Counted from the first letter of the stretch, positions 26,544 through 35,454 are shown. The stretch is 64,000 nt of DNA from Paracoccaceae bacterium (GCA_027492585.1 JAPUEK010000046.1:1-64000); one strand, 5' to 3'. Made by a program: numbers and translations. Notes: a model not told the origin generated them from the letters alone.

Positions 26544-27375
26544 CCTCCCGGCCCTGACCCTTGCGGTGCTGGTTCTCGCAACCGGCGCCGCAGGGGCAGA
26601 GACCCCCCGCGCGATCCCGCAGCGGGTGGTCTCGGTCAATCTCTGCACCGATCAGCTTGCCATGCTTCTGGCCGCACCGGGGCAGCTCGTCTCGGTGAGC
26701 CATCTCGCGGCGGAGCCGCAATCCTCCTCCATGGCGGCGGAGGCGGCGGCCTGGCCGGCCAACCGCGGTCAGGCCGAGCAGGTGTTCCTGCTGCATCCCG
26801 ATCTGGTGCTGGCCGGAACCTATACCCAGAAGGCGACCATTGATCTTCTGCGGAAACTGGGGGTGGAGGTGCTGCAACTGCCGCCCGCCAATTCGCTGGC
26901 CGATGCGGCGGCCCATATCCGCACCGTCGGCGCGGCGCTGGGGCAGGAGGCCAGGGCCGAGGCGATGGCGCGCGCCTTCGAGGCCGAGGTTGCCGCCGCG
27001 CAGTATCGGGGCGCCCCGGCGACGGCGGCGCTCTACTATCCGAACGGCTATACGACCGGCTCCGGCACTTTGGCCAATGAGGTGCTGGCCCTGACCGGCT
27101 TTCGCAACATCGGGGCGGAGGCCGGGGTGACGGGCGGCGGCATCCTGCCGCTGGAGCGGCTGATCATGGCCGCCCCCAATCTGATCATCACCTCGGAACC
27201 CTATCCCGGCGCCTCGCGCTCGGAAGAGATCCTGACCCATCCGGCGCTGCGGGCGGCGAAAGGGGCGGCGGAAGGCATGATGACCGATGCGGACTGGATT
27301 TGCGGCACCCCCTACATCCTGCGCGCCATCGCCCGGATGCAGGCGGCCCGCGCAGCTGTGGAGACGGGCGGATGA
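26524..27375 (+). CDS. btuF: Cobalamin ABC transporter periplasmic binding protein
   Basis: A 283-residue class III binding protein. The GTG start at 26524, 20 bases inside btuB, gives a signal peptide VSGLRSDLPALTLAVLVLAT ending near GAAGAE. RVVSVNLCTDQLAMLL and QVFLLHPDLVLAGTY are typical of BtuF/FecB-like proteins, and the second lobe has NLIITSEPYPG and a TPYILRAIARM end. It delivers corrinoid to BtuCD. The start is less sure than the gene, since the ribosome site is weak and coupling to btuB is assumed. Confidence 0.88.
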   Translation: MSGLRSDLPALTLAVLVLATGAAGAETPRAIPQRVVSVNLCTDQLAMLLAAPGQLVSVSHLAAEPQSSSMAAEAAAWPANRGQAEQVFLLHPDLVLAGTYTQKATIDLLRKLGVEVLQLPPANSLADAAAHIRTVGAALGQEARAEAMARAFEAEVAAAQYRGAPATAALYYPNGYTTGSGTLANEVLALTGFRNIGAEAGVTGGGILPLERLIMAAPNLIITSEPYPGASRSEEILTHPALRAAKGAAEGMMTDADWICGTPYILRAIARMQAARAAVETGG

Positions 27376-27673
27376 GCGGGCCGGCGGAACGGGCAGGCGC
27401 CGCGCGCCCCAATCCAGTCCCGGTGACGCGCCTCTTGCGGCGCCTGCCTGCGGGGCTGTCCCTCTTTTCCCTTCATCCTGCCCCAAATATCCTGCGGGGT
27501 TTGCCACCTGTTCCGCCGCTGGTTCAAAGGACCGCCGGCAGGACGGAGCGGGACAAAACCCCTTCGGCGCCTGCCACGGGGCGCCACGCGCGCCGAACGC
27601 CGATCGGCTCCGGGTATCGGTTTGCGGGGGTGCCGCATCCCGGCACAGGCCGGCAGGGCAAAGGAGCCGTCGC
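27376..27673. other. Intergenic spacer inside the btu operon
   Basis: 298 bases between btuF and btuC, unusually long for an operon whose other junctions overlap. It contains a split copy of the dispersed repeat (27465-27575). No gene is seen. Confidence 0.6.
27465..27575 (-). repeat. Dispersed hairpin/box repeat, copy 5 (split)
   Basis: The box half (CATCCTGCCCCAAATATCCT on plus) is separated from the hairpin-side remnant AAAACCCCTTCGGCGCCTGC by about 50 unrelated bases. It is read on the minus strand, opposite to btuF and btuC. Confidence 0.65.
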
Positions 27674-28654
27674 ATGAAACCCGCGCTGATCCTTCTGCCG
27701 CTGGTGGCGGTGCTCTTCTTCGCCTCGCTGCTGATCGGCCCGGCAGGGCTCGGCGCGGGAGAAAGCCTTGCCGCGCTCCTGACCGGCAAGGGCGGGGCGG
27801 TGGTGCTGGTCATGCAGGAGATCCGCCTGCCGCGGGCGCTTCTCGGCGTCATGGTCGGGGCGGTTCTGGGGCTTTCGGGGGCGGCGATGCAGGGCTATCT
27901 CCGCAACCCGCTGGCCGAGCCGGGCCTGATCGGCGTCTCCTCCGGGGCGGCGCTCGGCGCGGTGCTGTCCTTGCAGACCGGGCTCGCGGCGGCCTTTTCG
28001 CTGGCGCTGCCGCTGGCGGCGCTGACCGGGGCGGGGATTTCGGTGGCGCTGGTGCTGCTTCTGGCCGGCCCGCGCGGCGGGGCGCTGGCGCTGATCCTTG
28101 CCGGGATCGCCCTCTCGGCGCTGAGCGGCGCCTTGACGAGCCTCGTGCTGAACCTTTCCCCGAACCCTTTCGCGGTGACGGAGATCGTCTACTGGATGAT
28201 GGGCTCGCTCGCCGACCGTTCGATGGAGCATGTCTGGCTCGCCCTGCCGTTCATGGCGGGCGGGGCCGTGCTGCTCCTCTCTCTCGGGCGGGGCCTTGAT
28301 GCGCTGACGCTCGGGGAGGATGCGGCGGCTTCGCTTGGCGTCGGGCTGACCGGGCTGCGGCTGCGGCTGGTTCTCGGCACGGCGGCGGCGGTCGGGGCTT
28401 CGGTCGCGGTGGCGGGGGCGGTGGGCTTCGTCGGCCTCGTCGTGCCGCATCTGCTGCGCCCGCTGGTCGGGGCGCAGCCTTCGCGCCTGCTGCCCGCCTC
28501 CGCCCTTGGCGGGGCGGCGATGGTGCTGGCCGCCGATGTGGCGGTGCGGCTGATCGCGCCGGATCAGGATCTGAAGCTCGGCGTGCTGACCGCGATCATC
28601 GGGGCGCCCTTCTTCTTCCACCTGCTCTGGCGGATGCGGAGGATCGAAGCATGA
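27674..28654 (+). CDS. btuC: Cobalamin ABC transporter permease
   Basis: A 326-residue FecCD-family inner-membrane permease with about ten helices. RLPRALLGVMVGAVLGLSGA and MQGYLRNPLAEPGLIGVSSG are the family signatures; the GAVGFVGLVVPHLLRPL segment near 250 contacts the ATPase. AAGGAG at 27661-27666 fixes the ATG at 27674; the long upstream frame is not used. The stop overlaps the btuD start by four bases (ATGA). Confidence 0.93.
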   Translation: MKPALILLPLVAVLFFASLLIGPAGLGAGESLAALLTGKGGAVVLVMQEIRLPRALLGVMVGAVLGLSGAAMQGYLRNPLAEPGLIGVSSGAALGAVLSLQTGLAAAFSLALPLAALTGAGISVALVLLLAGPRGGALALILAGIALSALSGALTSLVLNLSPNPFAVTEIVYWMMGSLADRSMEHVWLALPFMAGGAVLLLSLGRGLDALTLGEDAAASLGVGLTGLRLRLVLGTAAAVGASVAVAGAVGFVGLVVPHLLRPLVGAQPSRLLPASALGGAAMVLAADVAVRLIAPDQDLKLGVLTAIIGAPFFFHLLWRMRRIEA

Positions 28655-29403
28655 GCCTGCTCCGCCTTGAAACCCTGACCGTGCGGCGCGGCGAATGTCC
28701 GGTGGTCGATGGCGTGTCGCTGACGGTCGGGCCGGGGGAATTCGTCGGGCTGATCGGGCCGAACGGGGCGGGCAAGACCTCGCTCCTGCGCGGGGCGCTC
28801 GGGCTTTTGCCGGTGGAGGGGGGCTCCTCCCTCCTCCGTCTCTCGCCGAAGGAGCGGGCGCGGGCCGTCGCCTTCCTGCCGCAGGGCCGCGAGATCGCCT
28901 GGCCTGTGGAGGTGGAGACGCTGGTGGCGCTCGGCCGTGGCCCGCATGTGGCGGCAGGTGCGCGCGGCGAGGATCAGGCGGCGGTGACGCGGGCGCTGGC
29001 GCGGATGGGGCTCGACGGCTTCCGCAGCCGCAAGGCCACGGCGCTCTCGGGCGGGGAGCAGGCGCGGGTGCTGATCGCGCGGGCTCTGGCGCAGGAGACG
29101 CCGCTTCTGCTGGCCGATGAGCCGGTCGCGGGCCTCGACCCCGAGGCGCAGCTTCGCACGATGGAGGTGTTCACGGGCCTCGCCGCCGAGGGGCGGTCGG
29201 TCGTGGCCTCGATCCACGACCTTGGCCTTGCCGCGCGGGCCTGTTCGCGGCTGGTGCTGATGGCGCGGGGCAGGGTGGTGGCCGATGGCCCGCCGCGCGC
29301 CGTCCTGTCGGAAGAAAACCTCGCGCAGGTCTTTGGCGTGCGGGGCTATTTCGCCGAAACCCCGGATGGCCCGGTCTTCCAGCCGATGGGGCTCTTGCGG
29401 TGA
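28651..29403 (+). CDS. btuD: Cobalamin ABC transporter ATPase
   Basis: A 250-residue ATPase. Walker A is GPNGAGKTS at 36-44, the signature is LSGGEQARVLIAR, and Walker B is LLLADEPVAGLDPE. A switch histidine occurs in VVASIHDLG. It energises BtuC. Four-base overlaps with btuC (ATGA) and with cbiZ (GTGA) show a coupled operon. Confidence 0.93.
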   Translation: MSLLRLETLTVRRGECPVVDGVSLTVGPGEFVGLIGPNGAGKTSLLRGALGLLPVEGGSSLLRLSPKERARAVAFLPQGREIAWPVEVETLVALGRGPHVAAGARGEDQAAVTRALARMGLDGFRSRKATALSGGEQARVLIARALAQETPLLLADEPVAGLDPEAQLRTMEVFTGLAAEGRSVVASIHDLGLAARACSRLVLMARGRVVADGPPRAVLSEENLAQVFGVRGYFAETPDGPVFQPMGLLR

Positions 29404-30062
29404 AGGTCACGCTCGACCGGCCCTGGCTGCGCCTGCACCTGCCGCGCCCGATGCGGGTGCTGAGCTGGGCGCCGGTCGGGGCGGGCTACCTCACCACCGA
29501 CCGCATCTTCTGGCGCGAGGTCCGCAACAGCGATCTGGTGCCGGGGTTCGATGTGGAAAGCTGGTTCGCCGCCGAGATGCCGGAGGGGGCGGTGGGGATG
29601 CTCACCTCCCGCGATGTCGGGACCTGGGTGGAGGCCGCGGCGGAGGTGGAAGGCATCCGCGCCCGCTGTGTGGCGACCCTGGGCCTTTCCAATGCCGAAA
29701 GCGTCGGGCGGCGGCTGCCCTGGCATTCCGCCGATTACGGCACGATCAATTTGGCCGTCGTGCTGGAGGCGGGCCTGACCGAGGCCGCGCAGCTGGAGGC
29801 CCTGTCGATCGCCGTGCAGGCCCGGACGGCGGCGGTGATGGAAGCCGGGATGGAGCTGGCCACCGGCCTCGCAACCGGCACCGGCACCGATTGCGCGGCG
29901 CTGGCCTGCGAGGCCGGCACGGAACGCTATGCGGGGTTGCATACCGCGGTGGGCGAGGCCGTCGGCGCGGCGGTCCGTCAGGCCATCGGGCAGGCGGCGC
30001 GCGACTGGCTGCGCTGGCGTACGGCGAAACGGGCGGAACTGGCGGGGCTGGCGGGGCGCTGA
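29400..30062 (+). CDS. cbiZ: Adenosylcobinamide amidohydrolase
   Basis: A 220-residue enzyme of the CbiZ family that cleaves the aminopropanol arm of adenosylcobinamide, giving adenosylcobyric acid for re-entry into cobalamin synthesis. It also lets cells remodel pseudocobalamin. The conserved GTGTDCAALA stretch (about 160-169) and LSNAESVG are recognisable. In Rhodobacter sphaeroides CbiZ is established as a salvage enzyme. The start is GTG, overlapping the btuD stop by four bases, and the gene is the last of the riboswitch-controlled unit. It converges on the aminopeptidase gene with 16 bases between them. Confidence 0.9.
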   Translation: MKVTLDRPWLRLHLPRPMRVLSWAPVGAGYLTTDRIFWREVRNSDLVPGFDVESWFAAEMPEGAVGMLTSRDVGTWVEAAAEVEGIRARCVATLGLSNAESVGRRLPWHSADYGTINLAVVLEAGLTEAAQLEALSIAVQARTAAVMEAGMELATGLATGTGTDCAALACEAGTERYAGLHTAVGEAVGAAVRQAIGQAARDWLRWRTAKRAELAGLAGR

Positions 30063-30078
30063 CCGCCCCGCCTCCCTT

Positions 30079-31890
30079 TCAGAGCGGCGCGCAGGCTGCC
30101 CGGCACCAGTCGAGCGCCTCTGCCGACAGACGGCTCCCGAGCTTGTCCAGAACCTCCGCGTGATAGGCGTCGAGCCAGGCCCGCTCCCCCGGCGACAGGC
30201 GATCCGCGAGGATCAGCCGCCGGTCGAACGGCACGAAGGTCAGCGTCTCGAAGGCCAGTTGCCGGCGGTCGTCCCCGCCGGGCAGGGCCGGGGCCGGCAT
30301 CACCACGATCAGATTCTCCAGCCGGATGCCGAACTCGCCCTCGCGGTAATAGCCGGGCTCGTTCGACAGGATCATCCCCGGCTCCAGCGGCACTTCGGAA
30401 ATCCGCGACAGCCGTTGCGGCCCCTCATGCACCGACAGGAAGGCACCGACGCCATGGCCGGTGCCATGGTTGTAATCCTGCCCGGCGAGCCAGAGCGCAT
30501 ACCGCGCCAACGGATCGAGATCGCGCCCCGCCAGCCCCGCCGGCCAGCGGACGCGGGAGATGGCGATCAGCCCCTGCAGAACCCGCGTGAAGCACTCCCG
30601 CGCGAAATCGCCGGGATCGCCCACCGGAACCGTCCGGGTGATGTCGGTGGTCCCGTCCAGATATTGCGCGCCGGAATCGACCAGCAGCAGCTCGTCGCGG
30701 CCGAGGGTGCGGTTGGTCTCCTCCGTCACCCGGTAATGCATGATCGCGCCATGCGGGCCGGAGCCGCAGATCGTGTCGAAGCTGATGTCATGCAGCGCAT
30801 TGGTCGCCCGGCGATAGCCTTCGAGCCCGCGCACCACGTCGATTTCGGTCATCCCGCCCTGCGGCACCTGCCGGTCGAGCCAGCAGAGGAATTCCACTAC
30901 CGCCGCCCCGTCGCGCAGATGCGCCTCGCGCATCCCCCCGATCTCGGCGGCGGTCTTCATCGCCTTGGGCAGGCGGCAGGGATCGTCCCCCCAGGCAAGG
31001 GTCAGATCCGCCTCCTGGATCTCCATCGCCACCGCAAGCGGCGCGGTGCCGCGATCCACCCGGATCGCGCCCTGCAGCGTCCGCAGCGCCGGCACGAAGG
31101 CCTGCGGCGGGCGCAGCGTAACCTGCGGGCCGAGATGGGCGCGCACCGCCTCGTCGAATTTCGCGGCTTCGGCGAACAGCGTCACGCGGCCATCGTCATG
31201 CAGCACGGCAAAGCCATGCAGAACCGGATTGCGCGGCACATCCGCGCCGCGGATGTTCAACAGCCAGCAGAGCGAATCCGGCAGCGTGATCACCGCGGCG
31301 GCTTGCCCTTCGGCGCGCAGCCCTTCGGCCAGACGTGCGCGCTTGGCGGCCGAGCTGTCCCCGGCAAGGGCATCGGGATGGGCGAAGGCCATGCCCATCG
31401 GCGGCTCCGGCTGATCCGGCCAGATCCGGTCCACGGGATTGGCCACGGCGCGCAGGCTGATGCCGCTGCCCTCCAGCCCGGCGCTGATCCGCGCGATCTC
31501 TTCGGCGGTGTGCAGCCAGGGATCGAAGCCCACCACACCCGCCGCCAGATGCGCGCGCAGCCAGGGGGCGGGTTGGGTCTCCGGCCAGGGAACGGGCGTG
31601 AACTGCGCCAGATCGACCTGCGCCTTCACCTGCGTGCGGTAGCGTCCGTCGATGAAGACCCCGGCCACATCCGGCAGCACGATGCAGAACCCGGCCGAGC
31701 CGGTGAAGCCGGTCAGCCATTGCAGCCGCTCATCGCGCGCCGCCACATACTCGCCCTGATGCACATCGGCACGCGGCACCAGAAACCCGGCCAATCCCTC
31801 TGCCGCCAGCACCGCGCGCAAGGCGGCAAGACGCGCCGGCCCCTGGGCCGGGTTGGCATGGGTCTCGAAACTCTGGAACATGGGGATCAT
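30079..31890 (-). CDS. Aminopeptidase P family (M24) metallopeptidase
   Basis: A 603-residue Xaa-Pro aminopeptidase of the long, three-domain type. Two creatinase-like N-terminal domains are followed by the pita-bread catalytic domain. Metal ligands lie in LLVDSGAQYLDGTTDITRT (two Asp), GTGHGVG (His), SNEPGYY (Glu) and IRLENLI (Glu). Domain order and length match the eukaryote-like PepP/XPNPEP1 group found in alphaproteobacteria. A second ATG three codons in (31881) is an equally possible start. Confidence 0.92.
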   Translation of the reverse strand: MIPMFQSFETHANPAQGPARLAALRAVLAAEGLAGFLVPRADVHQGEYVAARDERLQWLTGFTGSAGFCIVLPDVAGVFIDGRYRTQVKAQVDLAQFTPVPWPETQPAPWLRAHLAAGVVGFDPWLHTAEEIARISAGLEGSGISLRAVANPVDRIWPDQPEPPMGMAFAHPDALAGDSSAAKRARLAEGLRAEGQAAAVITLPDSLCWLLNIRGADVPRNPVLHGFAVLHDDGRVTLFAEAAKFDEAVRAHLGPQVTLRPPQAFVPALRTLQGAIRVDRGTAPLAVAMEIQEADLTLAWGDDPCRLPKAMKTAAEIGGMREAHLRDGAAVVEFLCWLDRQVPQGGMTEIDVVRGLEGYRRATNALHDISFDTICGSGPHGAIMHYRVTEETNRTLGRDELLLVDSGAQYLDGTTDITRTVPVGDPGDFARECFTRVLQGLIAISRVRWPAGLAGRDLDPLARYALWLAGQDYNHGTGHGVGAFLSVHEGPQRLSRISEVPLEPGMILSNEPGYYREGEFGIRLENLIVVMPAPALPGGDDRRQLAFETLTFVPFDRRLILADRLSPGERAWLDAYHAEVLDKLGSRLSAEALDWCRAACAPL

Positions 31891-32009
31891 CCGCTTGAGG
31901 GCTCGTTTCCGCCAGTTCTAAGCACAGGGGCGGCCAAGGTATAGGTCCGTTCGATCACGTTCCCGCGGCGCTGGCGGGGTCATGTCCGGCGGTCGCTGCG
32001 CCGCCGGCG

Positions 32010-32073
32010 GCCCCGGAGGGGTTTTGCACCCCTCCGGACCACCCCGCAGGATATTTGAGGCAAGATGAAAGGG
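32010..32073 (+). repeat. Dispersed hairpin/box repeat, copy 6
   Basis: Full-length copy nearly identical to the one at 13836, with hairpin CCGGAGGGG-TTTTGCA-CCCCTCCGG and the complete box. Plus orientation. Confidence 0.85.
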
Positions 32074-32148
32074 AGGGGGGCGTATGGTTCCCCCTCCCGC
32101 CTGATGTTCGACCGGGCAGAGGTCTTTCGAGAAAGGGCGCGGGCCGCC

Positions 32149-32212
32149 TCTTCATCTTGCCTCAAATATCCTGGGGGTGAGCGCGCAGCGCGAGGGGGCA
32201 AAGCCCCCTTCC
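32149..32212 (-). repeat. Dispersed hairpin/box repeat, copy 7
   Basis: The box TTCATCTTGCCTCAAATATC on plus, followed by a different hairpin, GAGGGGGC-AAA-GCCCCCTT. It directly follows the cobT stop codon, so the hairpin may also serve as a transcript end. Confidence 0.8.
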
Positions 32213-34081
32213 TTACCCCGCCTTCCGCATCCCGAGCGTCCGCGCCCGCTTCTTCGGATCGGCATCGAAAAGCCCGGCAAGCTGTTCGGTCATCGCACCG
32301 GCCAGCTGCTCCACATCGGTGATCGTCACCGCCCGCTGGTAATAGCGCGTCACGTCATGGCCGATGCCGATGGCGATCAGCTCCACCGCGCGGCGCCGCT
32401 CCACCATGGCGATCACGTCGCGCAGGTGCTTTTCCAGGAAGTTCGCGGGGTTGACCGACAGGGTGCTGTCATCAACCGGCGCGCCGTCGGAAATCACCAT
32501 CAGGATCTTGCGGGCCTCGGGCCGGGCCGCCATCCGCCGGTGCGCCCATTCGAGCGCCTCGCCGTCGATGTTCTCCTTCAGCAGCCCCTCTTTCATCATC
32601 AGCCCGAGATTGGGCCGCACCCGCCGCCAGGGGGCATCGGCGGATTTGTAGATGATGTGACGCAGATCGTTGAGCCGACCCGGTCCCTGCGCGCGTCCCT
32701 GCGCCAGCCAGCGTTCGCGGCTTTGACCGCCCTTCCAGGCCCGGGTGGTGAAGCCGAGGATCTCGACCTTGACCGAGCAGCGTTCCAGCGTACGTGCCAG
32801 CACATCGGCGCAGATCGCCGCAATCGAGATCGGCCGGCCCCGCATCGAGCCGGAGTTGTCCAGCAGCAGCGTCACCACTGTATCGCGGAACTCGGTGTCC
32901 TTCTCCTGCTTGAACGACAGCGGAGTCGTCGGGTTCGCCACCACCCGCGCCAGACGCCCCGCATCCAGCGTCCCCTCCTCCAGATCGAACAGCCAGGAGC
33001 GGTTCTGCTGGGCCTGCAAGCGGCGTTGCAGCTTGTTGGCAAGGCGGGAAACCGCCCCTTTCAGCGGCTCCAGCTGCTGGTCGAGATAGGCGCGCAGCCG
33101 TTCGAGCTCCGCCGGTTCCGCCAGATCTTCGGCGCGGATTTCCTCATCGAAATCCGTGGTGTAGACGGTGTAGTTCGGATCGGCGTCCGAATAGGGCGCA
33201 GGCGGCGGAGGCTCCAGCGGGGCCTCGCCCTCGGGCAGTTCCGCCTCGTCGCCCTGTTCCATGTCGGCGCTGTCTTCCATCGTGACCTGAGCCTGGCTCT
33301 GGTCCTGCTGGTCTTCCTGGCTCTGCTCGGGGGAGGCTTCGCTGTCCTCGCTCTCCTGCTCTTCGGAGCCGGAGCTTTCGGGCTGATCCTCCTCCGCCTC
33401 CTCGCCGCTTTCGTCCTGCGGCTCGTCGCGGTCGGGGTCCTCGCCCAACTGGTCGCCGTAGCCGAGATCGGAAATCACCTTGCGGGTCAGGCGGGCGAAG
33501 GCGGCCTGATCGGCCAGCACCTCGTCCAGATTGCCGAGCGTGTCGGAGGCCTGTTCCTCGATGAAGCCGCGCCAGAGGTTCATCACGTTCTCGGCCGGTT
33601 TCGGCAGGTCGCGCCCGGTGGCAAGCGCACGCACCAGATAGCCCGCCGCCACCGGCAGGGGCGCCTCGGAGGCGGTGGTGATCTGGCCATAGCCCTTGCG
33701 GTCGGCCTCCCAGCCGATCTTGGCGTCGATGTTGCCGGCGGTGCCGGGCATGGCGCGGGCGCCCACGGCTTCGCAGCGGGCCGTCTCCATCGCGTCGTAG
33801 ATCTCGCGGGCAAGCTGGCCGGTCGGCGCATAGCGGGCCGAGGTCGCCTCGTTGTGGAACTTGCGGCGCAGCGCGAAGGCATCGGCGGTGCCGCGCGCCA
33901 GCAGAACCTCGTCCCGCGTCATCCGGCGCGAGACCTGCGGCAGGCGGATGCCGTCCTTGTTCATGCCCGCCGGATCGACGGAATAGGTCACCGTCATCTC
34001 CGGATCGTTGGCCATGGTCTTGGTGGCCTCGGCCAGAGCCTTCTTGAACGGATCGGCGGGATTGTCGCTTGGTTTGCTCAT
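32213..34081 (-). CDS. cobT: Cobaltochelatase subunit CobT
   Basis: A 622-residue subunit of the aerobic cobalt chelatase CobNST, which inserts Co(II) into hydrogenobyrinic acid a,c-diamide. The central acidic region (about 215-310, rich in Glu, Asp, Ser and Gln) and the C-terminal VWA domain with MIDAS motif [11 protein letters not shown] are as expected for CobT. The start at MSKPSDNP is chosen because upstream residues in the longer frame read through the promoter region. It is separated from cobS by 1.5 kb containing an opposite-strand gene and a transposase-like gene. Confidence 0.94.
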   Translation of the reverse strand: MSKPSDNPADPFKKALAEATKTMANDPEMTVTYSVDPAGMNKDGIRLPQVSRRMTRDEVLLARGTADAFALRRKFHNEATSARYAPTGQLAREIYDAMETARCEAVGARAMPGTAGNIDAKIGWEADRKGYGQITTASEAPLPVAAGYLVRALATGRDLPKPAENVMNLWRGFIEEQASDTLGNLDEVLADQAAFARLTRKVISDLGYGDQLGEDPDRDEPQDESGEEAEEDQPESSGSEEQESEDSEASPEQSQEDQQDQSQAQVTMEDSADMEQGDEAELPEGEAPLEPPPPAPYSDADPNYTVYTTDFDEEIRAEDLAEPAELERLRAYLDQQLEPLKGAVSRLANKLQRRLQAQQNRSWLFDLEEGTLDAGRLARVVANPTTPLSFKQEKDTEFRDTVVTLLLDNSGSMRGRPISIAAICADVLARTLERCSVKVEILGFTTRAWKGGQSRERWLAQGRAQGPGRLNDLRHIIYKSADAPWRRVRPNLGLMMKEGLLKENIDGEALEWAHRRMAARPEARKILMVISDGAPVDDSTLSVNPANFLEKHLRDVIAMVERRRAVELIAIGIGHDVTRYYQRAVTITDVEQLAGAMTEQLAGLFDADPKKRARTLGMRKAG

Positions 34082-34195
34082 GGCAAAGGTAAAGCACCAG
34101 AGCCGGGCGGGAGCAAGGGCCGCAGCACCGTCCGGGCGGCGGCAAGTGCTGTCTCTGTGGGTTTTCGCACAGGCAGGGCGCGGTGATGCCGGATT

Positions 34196-34220
34196 GATGC
34201 ACGCTCCCGGAAAGTGCATC
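34196..34220. promoter_or_regulatory. Inverted repeat in the cobT/FMN reductase divergent promoter
   Basis: GATGCAC and GTGCATC are a perfect 7-base inverted repeat with an 11-base spacer, 38 bases before the reductase start. It could be an operator or a leader hairpin; no family match is claimed. Confidence 0.35.
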
Positions 34221-34257
34221 TTCGCCGCACAAGAATTCCTCATATGAGAGACTGACC

Positions 34258-34848
34258 ATGAGCACCTCCAAACCCAAGATCGCCCTGATCATCGGTTCCA
34301 CCCGCGCCACCCGCTTCGCCGACGTTCCGGCGCAATGGATGCTGGCCCAGGCGCAAGCCCGCGAAGACATGACCGTGGAGCTGGTCGATCTGCGCGACTT
34401 CGACCTGCCGCTCTTCGACGAAGTGGCCTCGAACGCCTGGGTTCCCTCGCAATCGCCGGCCGCCGTCGCCTGGCAGAAGAAGATCGCCGAATTCGACGGC
34501 TACATCTTCGTCGTGGCCGAATACAACCGTTCGATCACCGGCGCGCTGAAGAACGCCCTCGACCAAGCCTATGTCGAATGGGCGCACAAGCCCATGGCCG
34601 CCATTGCCTATGGCTCGGTCGGCGGCACCCGCGCGCTTGAGCACCTGCGGACGATCGCGGTGGAACTGCAGATGGTTCCGACCCGCAATGCCGTTCACCT
34701 CGGCATGGCCGATTTCTTCAAGGTTCACCCCGGCATGGGGGGCTCGGGCAAGATGGCCGATGTGGAAGCGAACCTGCTCCCCGCCGCCAAGGCGACGCTC
34801 GACGATCTCGTGTGGTGGGCCAATGCCACCAAGGCCGCCCGCGGCTGA
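34258..34848 (+). CDS. NAD(P)H-dependent FMN reductase family flavoprotein
   Basis: A 196-residue flavodoxin-like protein. [14 protein letters not shown] is the FMN phosphate loop, and the [17 protein letters not shown] motif near 83-99 with [14 protein letters not shown] marks the NADPH-dependent FMN reductase group (azoreductase/chromate reductase-like). The true electron acceptor is unknown. A strong terminator follows at 34887. The gene lies between cobT and cobS on the opposite strand. Confidence 0.9.
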   Translation: MSTSKPKIALIIGSTRATRFADVPAQWMLAQAQAREDMTVELVDLRDFDLPLFDEVASNAWVPSQSPAAVAWQKKIAEFDGYIFVVAEYNRSITGALKNALDQAYVEWAHKPMAAIAYGSVGGTRALEHLRTIAVELQMVPTRNAVHLGMADFFKVHPGMGGSGKMADVEANLLPAAKATLDDLVWWANATKAARG

Positions 34849-34875
34849 TCCCGCTTGGCCGTAACCCCTTCGGGG

Positions 34876-35454
34876 TCACGACCCAAAGCCGCCCGCTGCC
34901 AGAGCGCAGTCCGGGCGGCTTTTGTCTTTTGGTGCGGGTTGTCCGGTGGGATGGGTGATCTGCTGATCTGCCGCCATGATGGGCAGATCGCCCATCCGAC
35001 GGGTGAAGCTGGAAAACGCCCAGTCCTCGGGGTTTTCGACCAGACCGTGTTTCACAGGGTTGAGACGGCAATAGTCCATGGCGGCGAGGAAATCCGCTTC
35101 CCCCCGGATCGCATGTTCCCAGAACCGTCGCTGCCATAGCCCCCGCTCCCGCTTGCGGCTTTTGCGGGCATTCGGAGCGAACTCCCCGCTCAGGGCATGG
35201 GAAAACCGCGCCTTGATCCGCCGCCAGCGTTCCGAATAGAGCACCACGCCCTCCGGTTCCGTCCAGATCGCATGGAGGTGATCGGGCAGGACAACCATGG
35301 CCGGGCAAAGCACCGGCAACTCGCGCAGGGTGGCGGCATAGGCGGTGCGGAGCGTGGCGATGTGATCGACGAGCCGGGTGCTGCCGCGGGTTTCGAGGCA
35401 GAGCGTGAAGAAATAGCTGGCGCCCGGAAGGCGCAGGCGGCGGTATTGGGTCAT
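34876..35454 (-). CDS. REP-associated tyrosine transposase (RAYT)
   Basis: A Y1-type single-strand DNA transposase relative, thought to mobilise REP palindromes. The histidine-hydrophobe-histidine motif is in LPDHLHAIWTEPEG (about 57-70). YCRLNPVKHGLVENPEDW (about 127-144) contains the catalytic tyrosine. The conserved protein ends near FSSFTRR. The remaining 45 residues are encoded by a REP palindrome (34978-35003) and then by the opposite strand of the FMN reductase terminator, so the C-terminal tail is probably not ancestral. Two perfect inverted REPs lie upstream (35501-35577). It is not annotated as an intact mobile IS. Confidence 0.9.
   Translation of the reverse strand: MTQYRRLRLPGASYFFTLCLETRGSTRLVDHIATLRTAYAATLRELPVLCPAMVVLPDHLHAIWTEPEGVVLYSERWRRIKARFSHALSGEFAPNARKSRKRERGLWQRRFWEHAIRGEADFLAAMDYCRLNPVKHGLVENPEDWAFSSFTRRMGDLPIMAADQQITHPTGQPAPKDKSRPDCALAAGGFGS
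34887..34930 (+). terminator. Rho-independent terminator of the FMN reductase gene
   Basis: AGCCGCCCG pairs with CGGGCGGCT over a 16-base loop, then TTTGTCTTTT. It lies 38 bases past the stop and inside the antisense tail of the RAYT frame. Confidence 0.85.
34978..35003 (+). repeat. REP-like palindrome inside the RAYT reading frame
   Basis: GATGGGCAGATCGCCCATC followed by CGACGGG: the same core as the two REPs near 35.5 kb, with a C for T in the loop. It codes the MGDLPIM segment of the RAYT tail. Confidence 0.8.

Larger units (their letters stand above)
31891..32212. other. Gene-free stretch with two facing repeats
   Basis: 322 bases between the aminopeptidase start and the cobT end, filled largely by two oppositely oriented copies of the dispersed repeat (32010-32073 and 32149-32212). 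No gene is seen; small frames here read through the repeats. Confidence 0.6.

Noticed and set aside
24063-26648. 861-codon minus-strand open frame opposite the riboswitch and btuB
   Set aside because: It crosses a cobalamin riboswitch and the BtuB gene, both of which are certain on the plus strand.
31955-32201. Small open frames with LPQISCG- or YLRQDE-like peptides in several intergenic regions
   Set aside because: They recur only because the dispersed repeat is read in the same phase. They have no consistent start or ribosome site.
34876-35454. An intact insertion sequence
   Set aside because: There is no second transposase frame, no IS200/IS605-type ends and no target duplication. The protein belongs to the single-copy RAYT class.
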